A stretch of DNA of 64,000 bases from Tragulus kanchil (GCA_022376925.1 JAIOJX010000004.1:175613501-175677500), one strand, 5' to 3'; shown: positions 44,368-56,331, counted from the stretch's first letter. Notes: generated by a model not told the origin, from the letters alone. Numbers and translations are program-made.

Positions 44368-46556
44368 CCCCATTCTAATTTAAAGGCCACACTCCATGCC
44401 AAGGACGTCTCTGGGATTTCCAGGGTGGATTTTTATGGAGTTCAGTAGTTTTCTTGGCAACTGCTCAGCCGGAAGAGGCCGGCTGTGGCCTCAGTGCAGT
44501 CAGGCGGACAGCGTCCTCCCTCCCGCCCGCCCGCCCGTCCCCTGAGGGGCTTCCTCAGACCAAACCCAGACTCTGAGAGCTGCTGTGTGGGCAGCAGGCT
44601 CTGAGGCATGTTCCTTTCTAGGTGCCTCCCTTGGCCTTCCATCAGAATTGCGGCCTCTGAGTCTCCGTGCGTGTGTGGGGCCAGGCTTCTTGGTTATGTG
44701 CACAGTCGTGTCTGGCTTCTTTGCAACCCCATGCACTGTGGCCCACCAGGAATCTCGGTCCGAGGGATTCTCCAGGCAAGAATACTGGAGTGGATTGTCA
44801 TTTCCTGCTCCAAGGGATCCTGCTCCAGGGATCGAACCCTCATCTCTTGTGTCTCCTGCATTGGCAGGTGGATTCTTAGTCACCTGGGAAGCCCAAGGCT
44901 AGCGTGGGTCAGGCTACTCTCTGCACGCGCTGTTGGTGTGTGTTGTCTGTGTGTGTCTCTGCAGGGGACACAGGCCTAGACGACGGTAAAACGCTCACAC
45001 TCCACAAAGTGAAATGCTCTTTGTTGTTCTTGCCACCTCCCAGCCTCCATCCCAGTCCCCTCCCTGGAGGGGACCACTGGGTCGTTTGGGCATATTCTCG
45101 TTTTCCGGGGTGTGCTTACGGCATCGACGTGCCCACATGCGTGTCTATACACGTAAACTATATGGTGCTCACGTGGGTTCCGAGAAGCAGAAATGGACTC
45201 CGCTGTCGGTGCTGTTTGTTCTCCCTCTGTTCCAGCAGCCTCACGTGGTGGGGCTCGGCCCGTGAGAGCGCACAGCACCTGCCAGACTCTTTCAGTTACA
45301 GCAGAGGCTTCCACAGGACTGATGGCTCCTCGTTGAATCAGGCCCCAGTTAATGCCCTTTTCAGTTGTTTATGACTTTCTAACCTCGCAGGCGGGGCTGC
45401 AGGCAGCCCCCTCGGACGTATCTGCAGAGCTTTCTCCATGGGAAATGGGGGGAAAAGGGCACGTTGAAACCCCCATTCTAATTTAAAGGCCACACTCCAT
45501 GCCAAGGACGTCTCTGGGATTTCCAGGGTGGATTTTTATGGAGTTCAGTAGTTTTCTTGGCAACTGCTCAGCCGGAAGAGGCCGGCTGTGGCCTCAGTGC
45601 AGTCAGGCGGACAGCGTCCTCCCTCCCGCCCGCCCGCCCGTCCCCTGAGGGGCTTCCTCAGACCAAACCCAGACTCTGAGAGCTGCTGTGTGGGCAGCAG
45701 GCTCTGAGGCATGTTCCTTTCTAGGTGCCTCCCTTGGCCTTCCATCAGAATTGCGGCCTCTGAGTCTCCGTGCGTGTGTGGGGGCCAGGCTTCTTTGGTT
45801 ATGTGCACAGTCGTGTCTGGCTTCTTTGCAACCCCATGCACTGTGGCCCACCAGGAATCTCGGTCCGAGGGATTCTCCAGGCAAGAATACTGGAGTGGAT
45901 TGTCATTTCCTTCTCCAAGGGATCCCAAGCCAGGGATCGAACCCTCATCTCTTGTGTCTCCTGCTTTGGCAGGTGGATTCTTAGTCACCTGGGAAGCCCA
46001 AGGCTAGCGTGGGTCAGGCTACTCTCTGCACGCGCTGTTGGTGTGTGTTGTCTGTGTGTGTCTCTGCAGGGGACACAGGCCTAGACGACGGTAAAACGCT
46101 CACACTCCACAAAGTGAAATGCTCTTTGTTGTTCTTGCCACCTCCCAGCCTCCATCCCAGTCCCCTCCCTGGAGGGGACCACTGGGTCGTTTGGGCATAT
46201 TCTCGTTTTCCGGGGTGTGCTTACGGCATCGACGTGCCCACATGCGTGTCTATACACGTAAACTATATGGTGCTCACGTGGGTTCCGAGAAGCAGAAATG
46301 GACTCCGCTGTCGGTGCTGTTTGTTCTCCCTCTGTTCCAGCAGCCTCACGTGGTGGGGCTCGGCCCGTGAGAGCGCACAGCACCTGCCAGACTCTTTCAG
46401 TTACAGCAGAGGCTTCCACAGGACTGATGGCTCCTCGTTGAATCAGGCCCCAGTTAATGCCCTTTTCAGTTGTTTATGACTTTCTAACCTCGCAGGCGGG
46501 GCTGCAGGCAGCCCCCTCGGACGTATCTGCAGAGCTTTCTCCATGGGAAATGAGGA
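44368..46556 (+). repeat. Tandem duplication 10 (offset 1,103-1,105 bp)
   Basis: Copy 1 is 44368-45447, filler is about 45448-45470, and copy 2 is about 45471-46556. Copies differ inside an antisense Bov-tA near 44812/45917 and in short G and T runs. The left boundary lies in a poly-C run, which is hard to sequence. Confidence 0.93.
44698..44894 (-). mobile_element. Bov-tA SINE, antisense
   Basis: CACAGTCGTGTCTGGCTTC, AAGAATACTGGAGTGGATTG and a head complement ending CACCTGGGAAGCCC. Copy at about 45802-45999, with small differences near 45917. Confidence 0.9.
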
Positions 46557-46589
46557 AAAACCGCCGGGGCCCGGGACGGGGACCCGCAC

Positions 46590-46790
46590 TGCTTGACCGA
46601 CACCGCCCGACCGTCACGCCTGGAGGCTGTCCTGGCTTCCAGCGCTCAGACTCTTTCCACTATCTCGCTTAATCCTGAAAACACAGCCCACAAGAAGGGG
46701 GCTTGTCTCTCTGTTTTCGCAGAAGCAGAGGCTGGGATTCAGAGCAGCTGCCTGGCGAAAGGTCACTTAGCAGCGCAGGAGGGCAGCGCC
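46590..46790 (-). mobile_element. Degenerate MIR, antisense
   Basis: CGCTTAATCCTGAAAACACAG, a GCAGAAGCAGAGGCTGGGATT core and AAGGTCACTTAGCAGCGCAG. Confidence 0.5.
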
Positions 46791-47384
46791 GGGCTGGCTC
46801 CCGCTGTGTGCAGGGAGCGGGCAGCGGGGAGGCAGGAAAGAGCCGCGGCGGGTCTCTGTGCCCTGGAGCTGGGCGGAGGGCAGGGACAAGGTTCCTTAGG
46901 AGTATTACTCTGAACTGTGGCGGCGTGGGGGTGTCCTCCTGTCCTTCCGTGGTCTATTTCCTTGGAGACACGAAGGCAGGTCCGTAGGGGGTTGCGGCCA
47001 GGCCTGCCCAGCAGCCTGCACCCGCTGTGGGGCCCGGCAGCAGGCGGCCTGCCTGTTTGGACCCCAAGCCTCCCCTGGAGATCTCCAGGCACAGCATGCC
47101 TGGAGGTGTGAGCGCCTCTTAGAAGGTTTATAATTTGGGGTAACGCTGCTGTAATTGGCATTGCTCTGCATTTGCAATCCTCTCCTTACCTGAAAACTCC
47201 CTCCCAGTGGCTCCATCTGGAGAGGGTTTCATTTTAGCATTCTGTGGACCTTGACAGGCTGAGCAGCCCAGGCTGTTTCTCTGTCACCCCATCCCGATTC
47301 CCTGGTAAGTGCCACATTCTGGCACAGCCCTGAACCCGGCTCCCCAGCTGACCGGGGAAGGGCTTTCCTCCCCGGTTCCTCCGT

Positions 47385-48085
47385 CCACCCTCCCTCCTCT
47401 CTCCAGCTCTTCCCAGTCTCTGCCATCAGATTCTTCTTCCTATAGCACAGATCTGACCAGCTCACTCCACTCTCAAAACCCTGAAGCACTTTACATTCAT
47501 GGTCAATTCATTTCAATAAACAGGCCAAGAGAATTCAACCCCGCTAACAGCGCTGGGAGAAATGGACAAGCTCACGTGAGGGGATGAAGCGGGAGCCCTG
47601 CCTCACAGCCTGCAAAAGCCTTCCAGCACCTTCCACTGTCCACAGGCTGGAGGCTGGACCCCTCGGGCCTCGACACAAGCTCTTATGACCCCCTCATTCT
47701 TTCAACTTGTGTCCAGCTCTGATGACGTGCCAGGCCCCACACCGAGGCTGGGATAGGAAACAGACAACCCTGTCCCAGTGGAGTCCATCAGCCTCCTTTC
47801 TGACCTGCTCCCACTGGCCCAACGTCACCCCAAGGTCCATCCGGGCTCCAGTCACGGCTGCTGTCCCCCCTGGTGCCAAACTCCCCACCTCTGAACCCGA
47901 GTAGGCGTTCCCGCTCAAAGGGCACCTCTTCCCTCCCCCGCCCGGCAATTTCTTCCTCTGTCTGCTCAGATCTCCTTGGGTTCACACGCCTCTCCAGGAG
48001 GCTTGAGCTTCCTGAGCATGAGAAATTCCTTACTTGTCTCTCTCTGCCTGACTCAAGAGCCCAAAAGCTATTTGTCTAAAGAATA
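47385..48085 (+). mobile_element. L2 LINE fragments
   Basis: About 47440-47510 (CAGATCTGACCAGCTCACTCC, AAAACCCTGAAGCACTTTAC) and about 47925-48085 (GGCACCTCTTCCCTCCC, CTCCAGGAGGCTTGAGCTTCC) match ordered parts of the L2 3' region. Confidence 0.5.
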
Positions 48086-48124
48086 AATGCAGCTTTTCCG
48101 CTGCTGCTGATTTAGCGCTGGTTA

Positions 48125-48383
48125 TTTTTCTAAAAATGATTATTTTCTCTAGTTGTGGTAAGCGGGGGCTATCTCTCGTAGTGCATGGGCTTCTCACTCT
48201 TTTGCTGGGGAGCACGGGCTTTCGAGTAGCTGCAGCACCCCGGCTCTAGAGCACAGGCGCAGTAGCTTTGGTCCACGGGCTTCGCTGACCCACGGCAAGC
48301 AGAACCTTCCCAGACCTGGGGTGGAGTCTATGTCTCCCATGTTGGCAGGTGGATTCTTATCCCCTGGGCTACCAGGGTATCCC
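48125..48383 (-). mobile_element. CHR-type SINE, antisense, long form
   Basis: TTTTCTCTAGTTGTGGTAAGC, GCATGGGCTTCTCACTC and a head ending GGCTACCAGGGTATCCC. Confidence 0.82.
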
Positions 48384-48429
48384 TAGTGCAGGTTCTTGCT
48401 GGAAAAGGGAGAATGATTTTTTTCCTCCG

Positions 48430-48560
48430 ATTTCCAGCACCTGTAAGAAGTACGTGATCCATTTTCACACGTGTGGAAACTGAGAAAGACACGTAGCTGC
48501 CCCCACACCACCAACACGGCAGGGCAGTGAAAGGGCGGGTGCTGGAATGGCAGCCCTCTT
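48430..48560 (-). mobile_element. MIR fragment, antisense
   Basis: CCATTTTCACACGTGTGGAAA, CTGAGAAAGACACGTAGCTG and CAGGGCAGTGAAAGGGC match reversed MIR. Confidence 0.5.
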
Positions 48561-48564
48561 TGTC

Positions 48565-49480
48565 CGATGGGAAGAGGCAAGTCTAGGCTGGGCTGCTGGA
48601 GGTAAAGCCCCGGCACATCCCACAGGCCAGCAGCGGCCCCTCGCTTCACCTCCTGGCTGCGGAGGCTGCCCGAAGCTACTATCAATGGGTGACGCTGATG
48701 CGGGCCTGTGGAGCGCACCTCAGGGGCCGTGAGCCCTGTCCGAGTGGTTCTGATGATTGATCCCAGAAGCCTCTGTCGCCGCCGGGGGGTGCCTCGGCCG
48801 ACTCAGCAATGCTCTGCCTCAGCTACCTCTAGATTAGGCCAGACAGCCCTGACCACGCGGGGCTCGGAAGTTTCCAAGCACCCGGCAGGACTGAGCCCAG
48901 TGGGGAGTGCGGGCTGGGAACACAGAAGAAGCCCTGTGGGTCCCCGGTGCCCCGGCTGGTCCACAGCCACCCTGAGAGGCTGGGCCGGTACTGGGTACTC
49001 AGGGCTTTAAAAGACCCCCTACTCTGGCTTCCTCGGAACGCGTCAGGATCCAGTTTCAAGTCCCTCCAGCAGCCCGACAGTCTACTGCTTCCTCTGGGAG
49101 AGGGCGTGTGTGTTGGGGGTGAGGCAAGATTGCTACAGGCTCCCCAGATCTGTTGGAACAAACCTGTGTGGTTGAGTTCCCAGGGAAGGGAGGCTCCTGA
49201 GACCAGTGACCAGGTCCAGAAATAGAACTGGTAACCGTGGTGACGCAAAGTAAGCCCAGATCTACTCCGCCTCAGCCTACCTGGGCCTGTGCCCTGGGCC
49301 ATCCCACCTCCCTGGATCAGGTGAGGAAGCTGGGAGGGGCTGAGGAGGAGTCGACCCCAGGGTGGTCGGGGCCCTCGGCCAGCGCTCCTACCCCACATCT
49401 CAGGGCTTCAGGATGCGGTGGTCTTCTCCCTGGGTTCAAGCCCAGCGTTTGAGACTAAAGAGACCTTTACAATGCTCTTA
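48565..49480. other. Intergenic unique DNA, nothing recognised
   Basis: No repeat or exon identified by eye. Confidence 0.45.
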
Positions 49481-49495
49481 AAACTGTCCTGCACG

Positions 49496-49814
49496 GGGGC
49501 TTCCTTGGTAGCTCAGTGGTAAAGAATGTGCCTGCCAATGCAGGAGACACAGGTTCGGTCCCTGATCCAGAAGATCCCCCATGCTGTGGAGCAACGAAGC
49601 CCGTGAGCCACAGCTATGGGGCCTGTGCTCTCGAGCCTCGGAGCCGCAACGGTGGAGCCCGTGTGCCCTAGAGCCCGAGTTCCACAACAAGAGACGTCAC
49701 CGCACCAAGAAGCCTGTTTACCTCAACTAGAGAGTAGCCCCCATTCCCTGCAACTAGAGAAGAGCCTGTGGCAGCAGTGAAAACCCACAGTCGCCAAAAA
49801 TAAATAATAAAACG
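49496..49814 (+). mobile_element. CHR-type SINE with target-site duplication
   Basis: Complete sense element from GGGGCTTCCTTGGTAGCTC to AAATAAATAATAAAACG. Flanking 15-bp repeats AAACTGTCCTGCACG (49481-49495) and AACCTGTCCTGCACG (49815-49829) differ by one base. Confidence 0.92.
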
Positions 49815-49963
49815 AACCTGTCCTGCACGCACACGCATACACACGCCTCCCTGGGACCCGGCCTGGCTCCCCCTCCTCCCTCCCCCCAGCCTGCCCTGCC
49901 TTGTCCACGTTTCTGCCCTTCTTTCCTTCTTCCTAGACTAGGGTCCCTCTGGGATCGCTCTCT

Positions 49964-50149
49964 CTTTTTTAAACATCTTTATTTACTTGGCTACATCAGG
50001 TCTTAGTCGTGCAAGTCTTTGATCTACATTGTGGTATACGGGATCGTTTGTTGCAGCGTGTGGGATCCTGTTCCCTGGCCAGGGATTGAACCTGAGCCCC
50101 CTGCATCGGGAGCATGGAGTTTCAGTCACTGGACTACAGGGCAGTCCCC
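49964..50149 (-). mobile_element. CHR-type SINE, antisense, short form
   Basis: T-rich tail, TTACTTGGCTACATCAGGTC, GGGATTGAACCTGAGCCCCC and a head ending CTACAGGGCAGTCCCC. Confidence 0.82.
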
Positions 50150-50220
50150 GGGGGTCTCTCTTACTCTCCAGGCCCTGGCACCTGCAGCTCCGTCCGCCCA
50201 CTAGATGCTGCTTCATCACC

Positions 50221-50345
50221 TACTGAGTTCTTGTCTGGAACTAGGCGCTGTTCCCATTCTATAGATGAGGACACTGAGCCTCAGAGAGATGAAGCAACTT
50301 GCCCCACGCCAGACAGCTGGCAAACAGTGCTGCTGAGTTGAAGGC
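50221..50345 (-). mobile_element. MIR SINE, antisense
   Basis: CCATTCTATAGATGAGGACA, CTGAGCCTCAGAGAGATGAAG and CAGACAGCTGGCAAACAG. Confidence 0.75.
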
Positions 50346-50398
50346 CCCAGAAGCAGCTACGGAACCTGTGATCTGGACCTCTTTGCTCACTGGCCTTC

Positions 50399-50883
50399 TG
50401 TGGTAGGTTGAATAATGGCCCCTCCTAAAATGTCCACGCCCGAATTTGTGGTACCCATGAATATTATCATATGTGTCGAAGACTTTGCACTTGTGATTAA
50501 GGATTTTCAAATGGTGAGATTATCCCGGATTATTACAATCACAAGTGTCTTTATGAGAGATGTGGAGGGAGATTACAGGCAGAAGGTGGAAGGCAAAGGG
50601 ACGATGGAAGGAGAGAAAGAGATTTCAACATGCCACCTTGCCGGCCTTGAAGACAGACGCAGGGGCCGTGAGCCAAGGAATGCAGCCCTAGAAGCCGAGA
50701 GGGCAATAAGATAGATTATCTTCAAAGCCTCTGAGGGCGGCATGGCCCTGCCGACGCCTTGGTTTCAGCCCAGTGAAGCTGATTTTGAATTGCTGGCTTC
50801 CAGCGTATAGGAGGGAAAGTACCCACTGTTTTGAGCCACCGAGCGTGCAGCCATTGGTCACGGCGACCCTAGGAGTTGAATGC
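50399..50883 (+). mobile_element. MLT1-type LTR (ERVL-MaLR), solitary
   Basis: Begins TGTGGTAGGTTGAATAATGG and contains ordered MLT1 landmarks: CTTGTGATTAAGGATTTTC, GAGATTATCCCGGATTATT, GTGAGCCAAGGAATGCAG, GCCCTGCCGACGCCTTGGT and a TTTTGAGCCACCGAG end. No internal retroviral genes. A 99-codon frame inside it is not a gene. Confidence 0.8.
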
Positions 50884-51099
50884 ACCTTTCCTCCTGGGAG
50901 AGCCGATTCAGCATTCCAAGCCCCCAGCAGGTGCTCACCTGCCCCGTGCTCCCCGCGACGTCCCCGCTCAGCTCTGATCCTGGAGGCTGCTGTGACCGCA
51001 GCGTCTGCTCACCCCAGGCGTGGCCTCTCCTCTCGCTCCCAGCACCGACCTCGCCAGGCTGGCCGCATGCTCCAGTGGCCCAAGGACAGGCATCAGCTC

Positions 51100-51200
51100 T
51101 AGGGCATGGCAGAGGAGGAAACTGAGGCTCGGAGAGGGTCCGTGAGTGCCCAGGGTCACTCAGCTGGCAAGGGCCAACGCCGGATTTGAAATTGGGCCTG
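51100..51200 (-). mobile_element. MIR SINE, antisense
   Basis: GAGGAAACTGAGGCTCGGAG, CAGGGTCACTCAGCTGGCAA and CGGATTTGAAATTGG. Confidence 0.78.
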
Positions 51201-51280
51201 TCTGAAAACGGAGCTGGTGCTCCCAACCGCTGCTTTCCCGGTGGACCCTCAGTGACTGTCTCTGAATGAGCAACAAGGCA

Positions 51281-53525
51281 GGCAGACAGAGCAGTCCAGG
51301 GGAAACATTAGGGAAAGGGCTACGAGGTCCTGAGCAAACCAAGGAAGGCTTCCTGGAAGAAATGCCCCTGAAGGATGAGGGTGCTCTAGGCAGAGGTATC
51401 ATGAGCCAAGGCCTGAAGATGGAAGGAGCGAGATGGCAGGCAAGGTGAAACACTGAGAAGAGCCTGGAGAAATGAGGCCTGGACCAAGTTGGGAAAGCCC
51501 TTGGATATCAGGCTGAAGACTGAGGAGCCCACAGAGGATGAGGAACAGGAGAACAAAATCCCCAACATGGCTCTTTAGAAGGCAACTTACCTGAGTGGCT
51601 TTGGGGAGAGTGGAAGCTGTTGAGATGGGTAAAAATTTTGAGGTTGGGACTGAGACCGAGGCGCTAGAGGTTAGGACAAGCAATCAGAGCCGCTTTGTGG
51701 GGAAGAAGGGGCAACAAGATCTGGTGACCTACTGGCTTGAAGGCATGAGGGGGAAGCGATGTCCATGTCCCCACCCAGAGGACAGAGCCTGGTCTCAGAA
51801 AACAGAACCAGGACAAGAGCAGAGCGGTAATGCGGGGAGAAATCCAGGCAGCCACCAGGGGGAGGTGTCCTGAAGGCAGCCGACACAAGCGGTCAGGACC
51901 CAGGAAACAGGTTGAGGCTGAAGACAGAGGATGGAGAGACCTTGGGAAGGCTGTGGTGGCTGCAGCGGCAGGGCAGGAGGAACGAGTGATCAGGGAAGGT
52001 GTGCCTGCTGAGAGGGGACCAGGACGCCTGTCGTGAAGCACTCTCCAGGGAAGGGCTCCCTGCCCTCGCCTGCTGCTGCCCCTGGGTGCCAGTTGCAGCA
52101 CTCGCCGGGTCCACGTGGAAGGGGCCTTTCCTGGCGAACTCCACTTTAGGGAAACCTGATAGCAAATTCCACACAAATAAGAGCAACTAAATGAGGGGTG
52201 ATTACTGACAATAGGAGAGGGGGCACCACGGGGCGCCTCCAAACAGCACCTCCTCCAGCACGCTTTAAGTGCTTCATAGGTCATTAGCCACTTGACAGAG
52301 ACAGTCTGACCCCCAAAAATTAAAGCAGAGGGTGGGCAAACGGGGTTTGATTTCACATATTTAAGGAAAAAAGGCAGACAGAGCAGTCCAGGGAAAACAT
52401 TAGGAAAGGGCTACGAGGTCCTGAGCAAACCAAGGAAGGCTTCCTGGAAGAAATGCCCCTGAAGGATGAGGGTGCTCTAGGCAGAGGTATCATGAGCCAA
52501 GGCCTGAAGATGGAAGGAGCGAGATGGCAGGCAAGGTGAAACACTGAGAAGAGCCTGGAGAAATGAGGCCTGGACCAAGTTGGGAAAGCCCTTGGATATC
52601 AGGCTGAAGACTGAGGAGCCCACAGAGGATGAGGAACAGGAGAACAAAATCCCCAACATGGCTCTTTAGAAGGCAACTTACCTGAGTGGCTTTGGGGAGA
52701 GTGGAAGCTGTTGAGATGGGTAAAAATTTTGAGGTTGGGACTGAGACCGAGGCGCTAGAGGTTAGGACAAGCAATCAGAGCCGGTTTGGGGGGAAAAAGG
52801 GGGCAACAAGATCTGGTGACCTACTGGCTTGAAGGCATGAGGGGGAAGCGATGTCCATGTCCCCACCCAGAGGACAGAGCCTGGTCTCAGAAAACAGAAC
52901 CAGGACAAGAGCAGAGCGGTAATGCGGGGAGAAATCCAGGCAGCCACCAGGGGGAGGTGTCCTGAAGGCAGCCGACACAAGCGGTCAGGACCCAGGAAAC
53001 AGGTTGAGGCTGAAGACAGAGGATGGAGAGACCTTGGGAAGGCTGTGGTGGCTGCAGCGGCAGGGCAGGAGGAACGAGTGATCAGGGAAGGTGTGCCTGC
53101 TGAGAGGGGACCAGGACGCCTGTCGTGAAGCACTCTCCAGGGAAGGGCTCCCTGCCCTCGCCTGCTGCTGCCCCTGGGTGCCAGTTGCAGCACTCGCCGG
53201 GTCCACGTGGAAGGGGCCTTTCCTGGCGAACTCCACTTTAGGGAAACCTGATAGCAAATTCCACACAAATAAGAGCAACTAAATGAGGGGTGATTACTGA
53301 CAATAGGAGAGGGGGCACCACGGGGCGCCTCCAAACAGCACCTCCTCCAGCACGCTTTAAGTGCTTCATAGGTCATTAGCCACTTGACAGAGACAGTCTG
53401 ACACTTAAAGCAGAGGGCCCTGCGCCTCTGCCAGGGAAAATCAATCAGAAATGAAGATGGAGCGCCACTGGCATTCAGACGTACAGGGTGGGCAAACGGG
53501 GTTTGATTTACACATAATTTTAAGG
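51281..53525 (+). repeat. Tandem duplication 11 (offset 1,091-1,092 bp) with degraded copy-1 tail
   Basis: Copy 1 is 51281-52372 and copy 2 is 52373 to about 53525. The last 60 bp of copy 1 (52312-52372) match the end of copy 2 (53402-53525) after a deletion of about 75 bp between AGGG repeats, with several small indels. Other differences are G-run lengths near 52790. Confidence 0.93.
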
Positions 53526-53529
53526 TCCT

Positions 53530-54135
53530 CCCTCTCTCCATTGTGGAAAGTGAGGTAACGGGTATGTCAGGCCATTTATAAACTCCAAATTGGAGCTTAG
53601 AAATATTTCACCTTCCCCCACCTTTTTTTTGGGGGGGGGGATGTTGAGGGGTTGTTGCTAATGAAATATTTCAAAGAAGGAATAGTACTGAGACAGGCTT
53701 AACCGTCCAAGCCCACCACCCGATTCTGTCAAATAAAACTATACAGCCATGACTGAAGCTTTTAAATGTTACTTGCTTTTTTAAAAAAAAAATTTTTTTT
53801 TTGGTTTCTCCTTCCTGCCTTTTCACATTCTATCTTCCCGCCCCACCTCTTCAGGGAGACCTGAAGGCTGACCACCCACCCCTGCCGAAGATATCACGCC
53901 TTCCTCCGAAATCCAAGAGCAATTACTGCCTCTTTAATTAACTTGGCGATTAATCACCACCTGCTTGGGAAACAGCTTTTATTGTCCTTGTCCATCTTGC
54001 ATGTGGAATGCGGGTGGGGGTGGGGACCAGGCAGGAAGGAGGAGAAGGGAAGGCAGGCTGGGCTCTCCTCAGGGTCCCAGGCTGGGCACGGTCTGCTGGA
54101 AGGAGAGACTTGATATTCAGGGGTCAGCCCCCTCC
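53530..54135. other. Unique AT-rich block, candidate conserved non-coding DNA
   Basis: Contains T/A homopolymers (53620-53640, 53781-53802). At 53932-53955 two homeodomain-type cores stand close together (TTTAATTAACTTG, GCGATTAATCACC). No known repeat. Conservation is a guess from composition. Confidence 0.35.
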
Positions 54136-56331
54136 TGGCTCTGTCTAGGCAGCTGCCAGGCACCAGGAACCGAGATAAGCTAGAGATAAGCCTTCAAAGA
54201 GCACTCCGCAGCTAGGAAAGTGATCTACCCTGGGCAGCCCGCGGGCAGTCTCAGGGTGCCCCTAGCCTTGCTGTTCCCTTTTGACCAAAATGGCCTTTCA
54301 TCCTTGGGTCTCGTGGGCTGAACTGTGTCCCTCCCAGCCAAAGATGTGACGAACGCTTAACCACCAGCACCTGTGCATGTAACCTGATTTGGAAATAGGG
54401 TCTTTGCGGATGTGATGACTTTAAGACGAGGTCATGCTGGGTCAGCGTGGGCTCTGAATCCAACGACTGGCATCCTTACAAGACGGCCACGTGGAGACAG
54501 AGACGCAGGGAAAACTGGCTGTGCCGCCGAGCTGGCTCCTCTGCACCCCTGAATCTGGCTGCCCAGGGTCTCAGCCTTCCTCTGGTTGATGAACCCGCCC
54601 TGATCCAGCTCCACAAGCAGCTCCCGCAGTGTCAGAGGAAACCCTCTCCCCATCCCGGGTCAGAGACCACTTCACAATCCAGATGGCTCTCTTGGGAAGA
54701 GGGCCACTCCCCAAACTGCCATTCCCCCCAGAACAGCGCGACTGCTAATGTCAGTTTGCTTAAGGAGAACCCCTGTGCCCAAACACCAGGAAAAATCTTC
54801 CCACGTGCCCCAAACCCTTAGAAGTGAGCAAAGTAGCCTAGTTTGAGCAGAAGGGTGCTCAGGGAGGGAGAGGGGACAGCAGGTGACCAGGATTTTAGCA
54901 TGAGGACAGGGCTAGCTCATTCATCCTGCCAAGCAGAGCGGCACGGTACAACCTGCTCAGGGAAAGAATCCACCTTCTAACCCGTCTTCTGCTCTCACTC
55001 AACACTCTCTTTAGACAGATGGGAAAGCGAGGCCCGGACACCCCACGTGGCTTCTCTGTGTAGGGATCTGAGGTCCAGTGATGCACGTGTGTTCCAAGTG
55101 ACAGCGTTTCTCGGCACCTCAGCCTCCCCATTCTAGAAGAATATTAACATCTTCTTTAGGGAATGTTACCAGCCTTAAATATAGCTCTAGAAATCTGTAT
55201 GTATATTTTCCATGAATTCAATTAACAGATACGTGGCTCTGTCTAGGCAGCTGCCAGGCACCAGGAACCGAGATAAGCTAGAGATAAGCCTTCAAAGAGC
55301 ACTCCGCAGCTAGGAAAGTGATCTACCCTGGGCAGCCCGCGGGCAGTCTCAGGGTGCCCCTAGCCTTGCTGTTCCCTTTTGACCAAAATGGCCTTTCATC
55401 CTTGGGTCTCGTGGGCTGAACTGTGTCCCTCCCAGCCAAAGATGTGACGAACGCTTAACCACCAGCACCTGTGCATGTAACCTGATTTGGAAATAGGGTC
55501 TTTGCGGATGTGATGACTTTAAGACGAGGTCATGCTGGGTCAGCGTGGGCTCTGAATCCAACGACTGGCATCCTTACAAGACGGCCACGTGGAGACAGAG
55601 ACGCAGGGAAAACTGGCTGTGCCGCCGAGCTGGCTCCTCTGCACCCCTGAATCTGGCTGCCCAGGGTCTCAGCCTTCCTCTGGTTGATGAACCCGCCCTG
55701 ATCCAGCTCCACAAGCAGCTCCCGCAGTGTCAGAGGAAACCCTCTCCCCATCCCGGGTCAGAGACCACTTCACAATCCAGATGGCTCTCTTGGGAAGAGG
55801 GCCACTCCCCAAACTGCCATTCCCCCCAGAACAGCGCGACTGCTAATGTCAGTTTGCTTAAGGAGAACCCCTGTGCCCAAACACCAGGAAAAATCTTCCC
55901 ACGTGCCCCAAACCCTTAGAAGTGAGCAAAGTAGCCTAGTTTGAGCAGAAGGGTGCTCAGGGGGGGAGGGGGGACAGCAGGTGACCAGGATTTTAGCATG
56001 AGGACAGGGCTAGCTCATTCATCCTGCCAAGCAGAGCGGCACGGTACAACCTGCTCAGGGAAAGAATCCACCTTCTAACCCGTCTTCTGCTCTCACTCAA
56101 CACTCTCTTTAGACAGATGGGAAAGCGAGGCCCGGACACCCCACGTGGCTTCTCTGTGTAGGGATCTGAGGTCCAGTGATGCACGTGTGTTCCAAGTGAC
56201 AGCGTTTCTCGGCACCTCAGCCTCCCCATTCTAGAAGAATATTAACATCTTCTTTAGGGAATGTTACCAGCCTTAAATATAGCTCTAGAAATCTGTATGT
56301 ATATTTTCCATGAATTCAATTAACAGATACG
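54136..56331 (+). repeat. Tandem duplication 12 (unit 1,098 bp)
   Basis: Copy 1 is 54136-55233 and copy 2 is 55234-56331. The copies are nearly identical, with one change in a G-rich run near 54860/55962. The unit contains an MLT1-type LTR fragment. The junction is clean. Confidence 0.95.
54308..54511 (+). mobile_element. MLT1-type LTR fragment
   Basis: TGGGCTGAACTGTGTCCCTC, AACCTGATTTGGAAATAGGG, TTTAAGACGAGGTCATGCTG and CCTTACAAGACGGCCACGTG, in MLT1 order. Copy at 55406-55609. Confidence 0.8.

Noticed and set aside
50415..50714. 99-codon open frame starting MAPPKMSTPEF
   Set aside because: It lies wholly inside an MLT1-type LTR and follows the repeat consensus; not a gene.
1..56331. Segmental duplication or satellite expansion as the cause of the twelve repeats
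   Set aside because: The units share no sequence with one another, each occurs only as one adjacent pair (except one chained pair), and unit length is fixed regardless of content. Neither satellites nor ordinary duplications behave this way.
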